The notes beneath the pieces were generated by a model. The model was not told the DNA's origin and ran no database searches. It saw only the letters and a list, made by a program, of their open reading frames with translations. The position numbers and the translations under genes were made by a program. From positions 35,720-99,719 of the forward strand of contig JAQBNO010000156.1 of assembly GCA_028288485.1 (NCBI GenBank): a stretch of DNA of 64,000 bases, given 5' to 3'. Shown here piece after piece: positions 45,422 through 53,782 of the stretch (its first letter is position 1; each line of letters starts with the position of its first letter). This stretch comes from Segetibacter sp. Lineage in GTDB: Bacteria > Bacteroidota > Bacteroidia > Chitinophagales > Chitinophagaceae.

Positions 45422-47077
45422 TTAGTTCATTACCATTTCCCTTGCGTTTTCAAGTGCTGCTGCTGTAGGTTTTTCGCCACTTAGCATTTGGGCAATAGCA
45501 GTTATCCGTTCATCTTTTGATAATAACCGAATGTTGGTTTTTATTGCATCACCCTTTATTTCTTTAAATACAAAGAAATGTGCATCGGCCTTACCGGCAA
45601 TTTGAGGCTGGTGTGTAATGGTGATTAGTTGCCTGCTCTTCGACAGGTCTTTCATGATAAAGCCCACCTGTTTTGCGGCTTCACCTGAAATGCCGGTATC
45701 GATTTCATCGAAAATAAGCGTAGGTAAATCAATTGACTTAGCTACTAAAGACTTTATGCAAAGCATTAATCGGCTTAATTCTCCACCACTTGCCACTTTT
45801 CGTATAGGCTCAAACCGGTTACTTTTATTTGCATCAAATAAAAATTCAATAGCATCGCTTCCATAAAGGTTTAGCGGCGTTTGTTGAACCTGTACTTTTA
45901 ACCGGGCATTAGGCATGCCTACCTGGTTCAATAAAATATTTACCTGTTTCTCCAGCTCCGCTATTTCTTTTTTCCTGCGGATCGAAATTGTATTTGCAAT
46001 ATCTTCCGTCTTTTGCAGCAATGCCTTTAATTCCTGTTCTTTTAATGAAATAGTTTCATCGATATTTAAAACTGCTTCCAGTTTTTCAGCAAGATCGTTC
46101 CTGATACCAATTAAAGCATTGGTAGTCTGTACACCATGCTTTTTGAGCATCTTATAGCCCGAAGACAACCTTTCATTCACTTCGTCAATTCTTTCCTGGT
46201 CGAAGTTTACCTGGTCGTTTAAACTGTCTACTTCATCTGCAATATCCTGTAATTCTATTTGAGCACTTTGCAGTCTTTTTACAAGTTCGGGAAGGTCGGC
46301 ATGATAATCAGAAAAACTTTGTAACTGGTTTGATAATGATTTTATTTGCTGTACAACAGGCTGTTCGCTTTCTTTTAATTCAAAAAATACTTTGGTCAGC
46401 GCCGTCTTAATTCCTTCGGCGTTGGTCAGTAGTTTCAGTTCTGTTTCAAGTGTTTCCAACTCGTTTTCGACTAGCTTCAACTGGTCCAGTTCGTTGAAAA
46501 TGTATTGGTGATAATCAGCCTCTTTTTGGAAAGTCTCTTTTTGTTTTAATAACTGGTCAAGCTCGTTTTTTTGCTTTTGCCAGTGCCGGAAGCTACTCTG
46601 GAAACTAATTAGTAGTTCTGCATTTCCTCCCAATCCATCCAGAACTTCGCGTTGAAAGTCGCTGTCTCCTAACTCGAGTGTATCGAACTGTTGGTGAAGG
46701 TCAACAAGAAGGGAAGCAATTTCTTTCAATTGTTGTACCGTTGCCGGAGTATCATTTATAAAACCTCTTGATTTTCCACTCGCAGCAATCTCTCTTCGTA
46801 AAACCAGTTCCTCTTCGCGGTCAAGTTCGTTGTCATTTAAAAATTTTATGACCGCCTTTTTATTGTCTACGGAAAAGAAGCCTTCGACAACACATTTTTT
46901 ATCTCTTTTTTGCAAGGCCGAAGTGTCGGCCCTTTCTCCTAATATAAGGCTCAATGCACCCATCAAAATACTTTTACCGGCGCCTGTTTCACCTGTAATT
47001 ACATTGAGGTTATTGGAGAAGTCGATATCAATTTCGTCGATAATCGCGTAATTCTGTATGTGCAGCTTCCGTAACAT
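45422..47077 (-). CDS. recN: DNA repair protein RecN
   Basis: RecN is an SMC-like ATPase acting in double-strand break repair. The 551-residue protein has Walker A GETGAGKSILMGAL (29-42), a long central coiled-coil arm (about 150-370), and the C-terminal ATPase half with signature SGGELSRLMLCIK, Walker B LPTLIFDEIDTGISG and D-loop. The length fits the family. The ATG follows a near-consensus -7 box (TATCTTTA) after only 4 nt, suggesting a leaderless message. Position: between fabI and a TPR protein gene, all on the minus strand but separated by gaps. Confidence 0.95.
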   Translation of the reverse strand: MLRKLHIQNYAIIDEIDIDFSNNLNVITGETGAGKSILMGALSLILGERADTSALQKRDKKCVVEGFFSVDNKKAVIKFLNDNELDREEELVLRREIAASGKSRGFINDTPATVQQLKEIASLLVDLHQQFDTLELGDSDFQREVLDGLGGNAELLISFQSSFRHWQKQKNELDQLLKQKETFQKEADYHQYIFNELDQLKLVENELETLETELKLLTNAEGIKTALTKVFFELKESEQPVVQQIKSLSNQLQSFSDYHADLPELVKRLQSAQIELQDIADEVDSLNDQVNFDQERIDEVNERLSSGYKMLKKHGVQTTNALIGIRNDLAEKLEAVLNIDETISLKEQELKALLQKTEDIANTISIRRKKEIAELEKQVNILLNQVGMPNARLKVQVQQTPLNLYGSDAIEFLFDANKSNRFEPIRKVASGGELSRLMLCIKSLVAKSIDLPTLIFDEIDTGISGEAAKQVGFIMKDLSKSRQLITITHQPQIAGKADAHFFVFKEIKGDAIKTNIRLLSKDERITAIAQMLSGEKPTAAALENAREMVMN

Positions 47078-47081
47078 GTGG

Positions 47082-47089
47082 TAAAGATA
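47082..47089 (-). promoter_or_regulatory. Candidate -7 box immediately before recN
   Basis: On the minus strand TATCTTTA (seven of eight consensus positions) ends 4 nt before the recN ATG. If used, the mRNA would start at or next to the ATG. Confidence 0.35.
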
Positions 47090-47258
47090 TGATGGCCGAT
47101 TTAAAGGATTATTTGATTACACGCTTTGAACCCACGACTTTCTTGAAGAATTTTTCAGGACTGCAATAATTTTTTAAGCAAAATGACATTAGTACTCAGG
47201 TCTGAAAACGACAACACTTGTTCTGTATTCTTAAACTTCGTCGAAAATGGATAAAAAA

Positions 47259-47316
47259 GTACAAGAGTGCGACGCAACAATGATTATAACGGAAACTTAG
47301 TTCGGCTCCAAAAAAT
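47259..47316 (+). repeat. Dispersed intergenic element, short form
   Basis: GTACAAGAGTGCGACGCAAC, then AATGATTATAAC, ending TTCGGCTCCAAAAAATG. It lies between the TPR protein gene and recN. Confidence 0.75.
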
Positions 47317-47341
47317 GCTTTTCCTTTCTTTAGGGTTCGGG

Positions 47342-48829
47342 CTATTCCCCGTTGCAGCGTTTTATTCCCGACATTGCCCGCTGGTCAAGTGAATCTTTAT
47401 ATTCGTGGTCACCCATATCGAGGCATTGTTGAAACGATGCAATAGCTAAAGATTTCTGGCCTCTTTTTTCGTAGATCCAGCCTATTTGTAAAGCGGCACG
47501 GGCCGCATAATATTCCTGCCTGTTTTTGCCGAGTTTAATTGCCAACTTGTAATATTCAATTCCGTCATCGTCTTTACCCATATCGTCGTAAATGCGCCCC
47601 ATACGATAGGCGTACTCTAAAGCATCTTCAGGCTTTGGAAAACTATCGATTGTTTTTCCTTTTAATATAGACAGCGCCTCTTTCTGGTAACCGCCATCAT
47701 TCAGGATTCTTGCTTTCAGAAGTGTCTCGTTCGGCCATGTTGCTTTTTTTGCATCACGGTAAGCTTTCTTGTCGGCATCACTTTCGGTATTTCCGTTTTT
47801 GATGGTTAGCAGCCGGTATTTTTCTGCTTCTGTTTTGTTGCCTTTTAAGTAATACGCCCAGCCTATTTTCTGCAAAACATCTTTCACGTAAAATTTTCCC
47901 TTAAACGAATCGATGAAACGCTGAAAGTAGTGAATGGCGGTATCGAGTTTAAGCTGGTGAAGTTTTACATAACCAATCTCAAAATCCCACATGGGCGTTT
48001 GAAAATATCCCGCAGATTGATTTCGGCCCTGCACGACCCTGAGTGCGTTGTCGGTTTGCTTACTGTTAATGCTTAGGTTGGCGGCGAGGTAGGCAAATAA
48101 ATGGTTATTAACCAAATCAAGTTTTTTCGCCTGGATTAGTTTGAAGACTTCCTCCGGCTTGTTTTCTATATAAAACATGAGGTAGCAGTAGTAAAATATT
48201 GCTTCGTTTGTAAAAAGTTTGGCGTAAGGGTCGGTGCTGTTGATGAAATTACGCATACGCTGCATTCCGCCGCTGATAGAACCTTTCAGGCCGAACAAAC
48301 TGGTTATCCATTTATAGCCTTCGGGCACCGTTCCTATTACCACCTCGGCAGGGCCATACAGCAAATTATTGGGCTGGAACGATGGATACCTGGTTTGATT
48401 TTCCTTGATGAGTGAATATGCTTTTTTGAAATCCCAGCCAGCACTATATCTTTCACCGAATTTTATTCTCACGGTCGATCTTTGCATCATAGTAAGTGCT
48501 TTACTATATCGATAAAACGGGTCATTCTTCGGCCCCGAATCAAAGGCTGCAAGCCGCGTATCAAAATTGCCCTTTCGTGCCGCATATTCTTTCGGATCTT
48601 CATTAAAGAATAACACGAAAAAATCAATATATCCTTCGAGTACATCGGGAATAAGATTGTTTGGATTTTCTTCGCGTGCCTTCCTGATCAGTTTCTCGCC
48701 ATCTTCAATTTTTAGCCTTACTATTTCGTTGTAAGCGGCCTTGCATGTAGTATTAAAATCATATACCTTCTGTGAAAATGCGCCAAGCCAAAAAAGACAA
48801 ATAGTAATTGTACAAAAAAGTTTCTTCAT
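47342..48829 (-). CDS. Exported tetratricopeptide-repeat protein
   Basis: A 495-residue protein with signal peptide (MKKLFCTITICLFWLGAFSQ) and no lipobox, so a periplasmic protein is likely. The N-terminal two thirds are helical and unrecognised. The C-terminal third has clear TPR units (HYFQRFIDSFKGKFYVKDVL, IGWAYYLKGNKTEAEKYRLL, AYRMGRIYDDMGKDDDGIEYY, LQIGWIYEKRGQKSLAIASFQ). Similar outer-layer TPR proteins in Bacteroidota serve as scaffolds, but no specific partner is indicated. A near-consensus -7 box (TACCTTTA, 48835-48842) sits 5 nt before the ATG, just downstream of the terminator of the preceding gene. Confidence 0.88.
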   Translation of the reverse strand: MKKLFCTITICLFWLGAFSQKVYDFNTTCKAAYNEIVRLKIEDGEKLIRKAREENPNNLIPDVLEGYIDFFVLFFNEDPKEYAARKGNFDTRLAAFDSGPKNDPFYRYSKALTMMQRSTVRIKFGERYSAGWDFKKAYSLIKENQTRYPSFQPNNLLYGPAEVVIGTVPEGYKWITSLFGLKGSISGGMQRMRNFINSTDPYAKLFTNEAIFYYCYLMFYIENKPEEVFKLIQAKKLDLVNNHLFAYLAANLSINSKQTDNALRVVQGRNQSAGYFQTPMWDFEIGYVKLHQLKLDTAIHYFQRFIDSFKGKFYVKDVLQKIGWAYYLKGNKTEAEKYRLLTIKNGNTESDADKKAYRDAKKATWPNETLLKARILNDGGYQKEALSILKGKTIDSFPKPEDALEYAYRMGRIYDDMGKDDDGIEYYKLAIKLGKNRQEYYAARAALQIGWIYEKRGQKSLAIASFQQCLDMGDHEYKDSLDQRAMSGIKRCNGE

Positions 48830-48834
48830 CGCGA

Positions 48835-48842
48835 TAAAGGTA
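48835..48842 (-). promoter_or_regulatory. Candidate -7 box immediately before the TPR gene
   Basis: On the minus strand TACCTTTA (seven of eight positions) ends 5 nt before the ATG at 48829. It lies between the upstream terminator and the start, so the gene must have a promoter near here. Confidence 0.45.
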
Positions 48843-48862
48843 GCAGTTAAATTACATCAACG

Positions 48863-48891
48863 AAAAAAGGGTACTGTTCAGGTACCCTTTT
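48863..48891 (-). terminator. Rho-independent terminator after the zinc-ribbon gene
   Basis: AAAAGGGTAC (48865-48874) pairs with GTACCCTTTT (48882-48891). The A-run on the left gives a U-run for the minus strand. It ends the transcript of the gene at 48912. Confidence 0.8.
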
Positions 48892-48911
48892 CACAATTTT
48901 ATAAGTAATTC

Positions 48912-49667
48912 CTATTTGGTTTCAACGTTGTGATGAAGCTCTTCATCGACAAGGATGCGACCGCAGTTTTCGCAAACAATTAATTTTTTATGTTGCTTGA
49001 TTTCACTTTGTTTTTGAGGGGGAATAGCATTAAAACATCCACCGCAAGAATCTCTCATTACAGGTACAACACTTAAACCATTACGGTAGTTATTCCTGAT
49101 ACGGTCGTATGAAAATAAAATCCTTTCATCAAGAGCAGTTCTTGCTTCGTTACTAAGACCTTTAAAACTTGTTTCCTCTATTTCAGTATCTGCAATAATT
49201 TTTTGAAGTTCGCCTTTCTTATTATTTAAAACGCTTTCTTTATTTGCAATTTGCTTTTTTGCAGTTTCAAGCACTTTAATCTTTTCAGCAATTTCTTCGT
49301 TCGCGTCTTTTATGTGTTTTTCAGCAAGTTTAACTTCAAGGTTTTGCATCTCCATTTCCTTGTTGATCGCTTCAAACTCGCGGTTATTTTTTACGTTCTC
49401 GCTTTGCTTTTCGTATTTTTTGATCAACGCTTCAGATTCTTTAATTACCTCTTTTTTCTTCTCTATGAAATCAGAAATACCATTAATTTCTTCTTCAATA
49501 CGCATTTGGCGCGCATGTAAACCTTGAATTTCGTCTTCAAGGTCACTTACTTCCATTGGTAACTCGCCCTTTAGAATGCTAATTTCGTCCAATTTAGAAT
49601 CAACTTTTTGAAGCTTAACCAGCGCGGTTAATTTTTCTTCAACCGAAAAGTCTTTAACAGTAGCCAT
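48912..49667 (-). CDS. Coiled-coil protein with C4 zinc ribbon (CdsZ/DUF164-like)
   Basis: A 251-residue protein with long alpha-helical hairpin coiled coil (about 20-190, rich in E/K heptads). A C-terminal zinc ribbon follows: CGGCFNAIPPQKQSEI at about 208 and VCENCGRILV at about 230, giving two CxxC pairs. This is the zf-RING_7/DUF164 (CT398/CdsZ-like) architecture, proposed in other bacteria to interact with secretion or RNA-metabolism partners. It lies after NIF3 on the minus strand. NIF3 and this protein are frequent neighbours in bacteria, which supports the call. Confidence 0.9.
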   Translation of the reverse strand: MATVKDFSVEEKLTALVKLQKVDSKLDEISILKGELPMEVSDLEDEIQGLHARQMRIEEEINGISDFIEKKKEVIKESEALIKKYEKQSENVKNNREFEAINKEMEMQNLEVKLAEKHIKDANEEIAEKIKVLETAKKQIANKESVLNNKKGELQKIIADTEIEETSFKGLSNEARTALDERILFSYDRIRNNYRNGLSVVPVMRDSCGGCFNAIPPQKQSEIKQHKKLIVCENCGRILVDEELHHNVETK

Positions 49668-49723
49668 ATTAAATTTTAAAAATTTTTTGTGATTATTTCA
49701 CGGCTTTCAAGAGGTTTTTTGCT

Positions 49724-49797
49724 TTTTGGTACCGGCACTTTACCTCCGGTTAATCATCGTTCCCGCCTTTGGCGGCCTTCCGCCATCTCCTGTACCG
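49724..49797 (-). repeat. Dispersed intergenic element, GGCGG-module form
   Basis: On the minus strand: GTACAGGAGATGGCGG, AAGGCCGCCAAAGGCGG, GAACGATGATTAACC, ending GTGCCGGTACCAAAAAGC. The 3' half is excellent; the centre is a GC-rich hairpin module not seen elsewhere here. Confidence 0.65.
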
Positions 49798-49844
49798 TGA
49801 TTTGTCTTTTCCAGAGCGAATTAAACCTGCTTTTATGCCTATAA

Positions 49845-50942
49845 TTAGATAAAATAATTGACCGGGTTGGTCTTTACTTCACTCTTTAAGACGGCAAAGG
49901 TAGTAAATTTTGTGTGCAAAACATCATGCAGTAAGTCTGTGGTGAACTGCTCGCTTTCCCAATGGCCGATGTCGGCAATTACCATCCTTTTCTCAGCGTC
50001 AAAAAACTCGTGGTATTTCACATCACCGGTAATATAAAAATCAGCATTGGCCGACACCGCGTTTTTAATTAAAAAACTGCCTGCTCCACCACATAAAGCA
50101 ACTTTTTTTACCCTTTTGCCCCGCAAAGGTGTGTGCCGGATGACTTGCAATCCAAATTGTTGTTTTACCAATTGTAGAAATTCTGTTTCCTCCATTTCCC
50201 CGGGCAGTTCACCCACAAGTCCGCTACCTACTTCCTGGAAGTAGTTGCTTAAAGCCACCAGGTCATATGCAACTTCTTCGTATGGATGCGCTTCTGTCAT
50301 TGCATTCAACAGCTTTTCTTTCAGGTAAACAGGGAAAATGATCTCAATTTTTTCCTCGTCTGTTGTTTCTCTCTTACCCACCTCCCCGGTATGTGGATTG
50401 GTACCTTCTCCGGGCTTGAAAGTGCTGGTTCCTCTTATGTTAAAACTGCATTCGCTGTATTTGCCAATGTTGCCGCCACCGGCTTTAAAAATTGCTTCCC
50501 TCACTTTCTCTGCATCTTCTATCGGCACAAATAAGATCAGTTTCATCAGGTTGTTTTGCCTGTGCAGTAAAACTTTCCGGTTTTGTAATTGAAGTTTATC
50601 GGCCATTTTCCCGTTCACCCCGGCAAGTAAATTATCAAGATTGGTATGAATTGCATAAATGGCGATGTCGTTTTTTATAGCGGTGATGATTGTGCGTTCG
50701 ACATAATTCTTTCCGGTGATTTTCTTTAGCCCGGTAAATATAATGGGGTGGTGAGCGACCACCAGGTTGCAACCTTTTTGCTTTGCTTCGAGTATTACTT
50801 CTTCGGTTGCATCTAAAGTGCAAATTACACCAGTACATTCCAGGCCGGAGTTACCCGTGATTAAACCCGCATTATCATAATTTTCCTGGTAGGAGGATGG
50901 GGCAAGGTGATCAAGCACTTCAAGGATTTCTTTGATTTTCAC
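49845..50942 (-). CDS. NIF3 (DUF34) dinuclear-metal family protein
   Basis: A 365-residue Nif3-like protein. The N-terminal half has NYDNAGLITGNSG, VVAHHPIIFTGLKKI (metal-binding HH) and IAIYAIHTNLDN. A PII-like insertion (about 130-235, KLILFVPIEDAEKVREAIFKAG) is typical of the long YqfO form. The C-terminal half supplies CGGAGSF...ADFYITGDVKYHEFFDA and the last metal ligands in DIGHWESE. The start codon is GTG. The biochemical function of the family is not settled (a GTP cyclohydrolase-like fold and hydrolase roles have been suggested). It lies upstream of the zinc-ribbon gene, with a dispersed element between. Confidence 0.93.
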   Translation of the reverse strand: MKIKEILEVLDHLAPSSYQENYDNAGLITGNSGLECTGVICTLDATEEVILEAKQKGCNLVVAHHPIIFTGLKKITGKNYVERTIITAIKNDIAIYAIHTNLDNLLAGVNGKMADKLQLQNRKVLLHRQNNLMKLILFVPIEDAEKVREAIFKAGGGNIGKYSECSFNIRGTSTFKPGEGTNPHTGEVGKRETTDEEKIEIIFPVYLKEKLLNAMTEAHPYEEVAYDLVALSNYFQEVGSGLVGELPGEMEETEFLQLVKQQFGLQVIRHTPLRGKRVKKVALCGGAGSFLIKNAVSANADFYITGDVKYHEFFDAEKRMVIADIGHWESEQFTTDLLHDVLHTKFTTFAVLKSEVKTNPVNYFI

Positions 50943-51324
50943 TGGTAGGTTTATGCGGAATTTATTAAAATATTGAATTCAAAACTTGCCAAAATTGTAC
51001 CATTTAGGTGTTTTGGATTTTTAGACTTGTAGAAGTAATACATTGGAAAGGAACTTGCCTGCAACCAGTTTTAGTTATAGCGCCGTATTTTGGCAGTTCC
51101 TCGTGGATAATAAAAAAGCTTCACATTGGTTTACCGATGAAGTGATTGCGACCCTTCGACAAGCTCAGGGTAAACTGCCAGCGCTGCTATGAAAAACCGG
51201 TTGTGAACCGAGCGTGGCAACGATGACGCCGTCCAGAATAAATGCTGGTACCAAAATCCTTATAGAGAATAGAGATATTAAAACCGCCACACATCCAATA
51301 TCCTAATATCCAGGGATCTCGCTA
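50943..51324. other. 382-bp intergenic region with one long dispersed element
   Basis: No gene is visible. Apart from the element at 51139-51256 the sequence shows no recognisable signal. Confidence 0.55.
51139..51256 (+). repeat. Dispersed intergenic element, CTTCGA-module form (best long copy)
   Basis: GATTGCGAC, then CCTTCGACAAGCTCAGGGTA, AACTGCCAG, GTGAACCGAGCGTG, then GCAACGATGACGCC, ending AATGCTGGTACCAAAAT. It contains all pieces of the long form in order. Confidence 0.8.
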
Positions 51325-52521
51325 TTACCCAATTCTTCCCGGGTATTGTTTCAGCGCTTTTTCCAAACAGTCCATAGCAGCATTTATTGCAGAAAGGTTC
51401 AGGACATACGCTAATCTTACTTCCTGCCTGCCTAAACCAGGGGTACCATAAAAACCGGTAGCAGGTGCAAGCATCACAGTAGCACCACCATATTCAAAGC
51501 TTTCGAGCAGCCACCGGCAGAAGGTGTCACTGTCGTCGATAGGTAATTTTGCCATGGCGTAAAATGCACCACCAGGATTAGGGCAAAAAACCCCTTCCAT
51601 CGCATTTAATCTTTTCACGATCAAATCGCGGCGGCGTCTGTATTCTTCTCTAGTGCGATCAAAATAGTCGGAAGGAAGGTCAATGGCCGCTTCTCCGGCA
51701 ATCTGGGCAAAACCGGGCGGGCTTAGTCTTGCCTGGGCAAATTTCATTGTGGCGTCTAAAACGGCCTGGTTCTTAGTTACCAAAGCACCGATACGACCGC
51801 CACAGGCACTATACCTTTTACTGATTGTATCCAATACAATCACGTTCTCATTAACGTCGGTTAAATGCATGGCGCTCACCTGCTTTTCTTCGTAGGTGAA
51901 TTCGCGATACGCTTCATCGGAAAAGAGGTAGAGGTTGTGTTTTTTTACTAATTGTTTCAACTGCTCCATTTCCTCGCGGCTATAAGAATAACCGGTGGGA
52001 TTATTGGGGTTGCAAATTACTACTGCCTTTGTTTTTGGTGTAATGGCTTTTTCGAAGTCGGCTATAGCCGGTAATGCAAATCCATTTTCAATATGAGAAG
52101 TAATGGGCACAACGCTAACTCCAGCCTCAACAGCAAAGCCATGGTAGTTGGCGTAAAACGGTTCCGGAATGATTACCTCGTCTCCTGCATCAAGGCAAGC
52201 CATAAAGCCGAATAGAATGGCTTCACTGCCACCCGTTGTTATAATGATCTGGTTATAATTAACGTCGATGCCGACAGAGGAATAATACTTTACCAGCTTG
52301 CGGCGATAGCTTTCATTACCTGCACTATGGCTATATTCAAGAATGGTGAAATTGCTGTTCCTGACTGCATCCAAAACCATCTTTGGCGTTTCTATATCGG
52401 GCTGACCGATGTTAAGATGATAAACCTGAATACCTTTTTTTTTAGCTGCTTCTGCATACGGTACCAGCTTTCGTATAGGCGACGCTGGCATTGAATGACC
52501 GCGGTGGCTGATTGTTAACAT
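51325..52521 (-). CDS. Class I PLP aminotransferase (aspartate-type)
   Basis: A 398-residue fold-type I aminotransferase. PLP lysine about 235 in LDTISKRYSACGGRIG, NPNNPTG (172-178), Asp about 202 in FSDEAYREF, and the substrate-carboxylate Arg near the C-terminus in RQEVRLAYVLN. The N-terminal QPDIETPKMVLDAV pattern is common to Bacteroidota AspC-like aminotransferases. The amino donor and acceptor cannot be told from the sequence. The ATG at 52521 comes 4 nt after a perfect -7 box (52526-52533), implying a leaderless or nearly leaderless mRNA. The N-terminal residues before the internal Met (MLTISHRGHS) look conserved, so this start is probably right. Confidence 0.93.
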   Translation of the reverse strand: MLTISHRGHSMPASPIRKLVPYAEAAKKKGIQVYHLNIGQPDIETPKMVLDAVRNSNFTILEYSHSAGNESYRRKLVKYYSSVGIDVNYNQIIITTGGSEAILFGFMACLDAGDEVIIPEPFYANYHGFAVEAGVSVVPITSHIENGFALPAIADFEKAITPKTKAVVICNPNNPTGYSYSREEMEQLKQLVKKHNLYLFSDEAYREFTYEEKQVSAMHLTDVNENVIVLDTISKRYSACGGRIGALVTKNQAVLDATMKFAQARLSPPGFAQIAGEAAIDLPSDYFDRTREEYRRRRDLIVKRLNAMEGVFCPNPGGAFYAMAKLPIDDSDTFCRWLLESFEYGGATVMLAPATGFYGTPGLGRQEVRLAYVLNLSAINAAMDCLEKALKQYPGRIG

Positions 52522-52525
52522 AGCG

Positions 52526-52533
52526 CAAAGATA
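52526..52533 (-). promoter_or_regulatory. -7 box immediately before the aminotransferase gene
   Basis: On the minus strand TATCTTTG matches TAnnTTTG exactly and ends 4 nt before the ATG. Confidence 0.5.
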
Positions 52534-52568
52534 ACAGCCGCTTATATTGTTCGTTACATTACCACAAT

Positions 52569-52598
52569 AAAAAAGCCGCCCGTTTCCAGGCAGCTTTT
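52569..52598 (-). terminator. Rho-independent terminator after the first DUF1573 gene
   Basis: AAAAGCCGCC (52571-52580) pairs with GGCAGCTTTT (52589-52598) with one mismatch. A six-A run on the left makes a U-tail for the minus strand. Confidence 0.75.
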
Positions 52599-52620
52599 CA
52601 ATCCATTTATCACAGTAAAA

Positions 52621-53025
52621 TTATTTCCCGTTTTTGGCTTTTGCTGCCGCGGCAGCATCAACTACTTCTCCGTCGATAGTTAAAATAATCGGTTCTGCAA
52701 TTTTTGCGATTTTCACAGTCACCTTTTTAGTAAAAGAGCCCATATTGGCTGCATTATAAGTAACCTTAATTTCGTTGGTTGCACCCTTTGCAATTACACT
52801 TTTTGGATAAACCGGAGTTGTACAGCCGCACTCAGCAGTTGCATTTTCAATAATTACCGGTGTTGCAGATACATTTTTGAATTTAAAAGTATACGTAGCA
52901 GGAACATTTTGCTTGATTTTTCCGAAAGTGTGTTTCACTTCTTTAAATTCAAGAGGAGCTTTGCTCTGAGCAAAAACTGTTGCGATACTAAAAACTGCAA
53001 TAATTAAAAAGAGTACTTTTTTCAT
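52621..53025 (-). CDS. Exported DUF1573 protein (paralogue 1)
   Basis: A 134-residue exported protein. Start ATG 53025 (MKKVLFLIIAVFSIATVFAQ) gives a standard signal peptide; the longer frame adds 11 implausible residues. The mature part is a single DUF1573 Ig/ASPM-SPD-2-Hydin-like domain with FKEVKHTFGKIKQNVPATYTF and the conserved CGCTTPVYPKSVI block, ending in an Ala/Lys-rich tail. It is a close neighbour and paralogue of the gene at 53092. A hairpin with U-run (53039-53073) sits between them, so the two may be differently expressed. Function is unknown; a periplasmic or surface role is likely. Confidence 0.9.
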   Translation of the reverse strand: MKKVLFLIIAVFSIATVFAQSKAPLEFKEVKHTFGKIKQNVPATYTFKFKNVSATPVIIENATAECGCTTPVYPKSVIAKGATNEIKVTYNAANMGSFTKKVTVKIAKIAEPIILTIDGEVVDAAAAAKAKNGK

Positions 53026-53038
53026 GTGAGTTGTTATT

Positions 53039-53073
53039 AAAAAAGGTTGCTGAAACATTTATCGCAACCTTTT
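53039..53073 (-). terminator. Terminator hairpin between the two DUF1573 genes
   Basis: AAAAGGTTGC (53041-53050) pairs with GCAACCTTTT (53064-53073). The A-run at 53039-53044 gives a U-tail on the minus strand. It lies 14 bp before the ATG of the downstream paralogue. Confidence 0.75.
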
Positions 53074-53091
53074 AATTATTATATTAATTGA

Positions 53092-53574
53092 TTATTTACC
53101 TGAATTTTTTAATTTTTGAACTGCACCGTTTGTGGGAGCTGGTGTTTCAGGAACTTTATAACCAGTACCATGAAACTTAATTTGCTTACTCAAGCCATTA
53201 TTAAAGAAGATGTCTACGTATTTTTCAAATGCTCCATCTGCATAGCCGCTGAAACCCAGAGTCACTTTAAAGGTTTCTCCCGGAGCATAACTTTTACCTG
53301 CTTCATATTTTGGAGTAGTACAACCGCAACCAACTTTTACATTGTCTATTTTCACTGAATCAGCACTCACATTTTTTATGGTTATATCAAATTCAACTGG
53401 TTTTCCATAGGGTATTTTACCAAAATCATGATTTTCTTCGCTGAAGGTTACAACTTTTGTTATATCAGCTTTTTGTTCTGTGGAAATTGTGTTGGCTGTT
53501 CCTGTTACAGGAGCCTGCGCATTAACGATTGCTGCAACAAATAAGCTCGAGAGGAAAAGTGTGATTTTTTTCAT
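53092..53574 (-). CDS. Exported DUF1573 protein (paralogue 2)
   Basis: A 160-residue protein starting at ATG 53574 (MKKITLFLSSLFVAAIVNAQ, a signal peptide); the codon before is TTG. The DUF1573 domain has FSEENHDFGKIPYGKPVEFD and VGCGCTTPKYEAGKSYAPGE, closely parallel to paralogue 1. It is upstream of paralogue 1 and probably arose by tandem duplication. A terminator follows it. Role unknown. Confidence 0.9.
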   Translation of the reverse strand: MKKITLFLSSLFVAAIVNAQAPVTGTANTISTEQKADITKVVTFSEENHDFGKIPYGKPVEFDITIKNVSADSVKIDNVKVGCGCTTPKYEAGKSYAPGETFKVTLGFSGYADGAFEKYVDIFFNNGLSKQIKFHGTGYKVPETPAPTNGAVQKLKNSGK

Positions 53575-53771
53575 CAAAAAAATGATTTTTTAGATTGTAA
53601 AGTTATTGTTTTTAGGAGGAAATAATTGTGTCTATTTTCGCAGCGCTACTGTTTTTAAGTTTTTATTAATGGCATAGGTCTGGTTATAAACGGATTTTTG
53701 ACATTCAAATTTTACAGAAGTTTAAATACGGCGGGTTTTTAACAAATTTTAATTCTCACGGTCATTATTTA

Positions 53772-53779
53772 TATTTTTG
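53772..53779 (+). promoter_or_regulatory. -7 box immediately before the fused E1 gene
   Basis: TATTTTTG matches TAnnTTTG exactly and ends 3 nt before ATG 53783, so the transcript would start at about the start codon. Confidence 0.45.
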
Positions 53780-53782
53780 CGT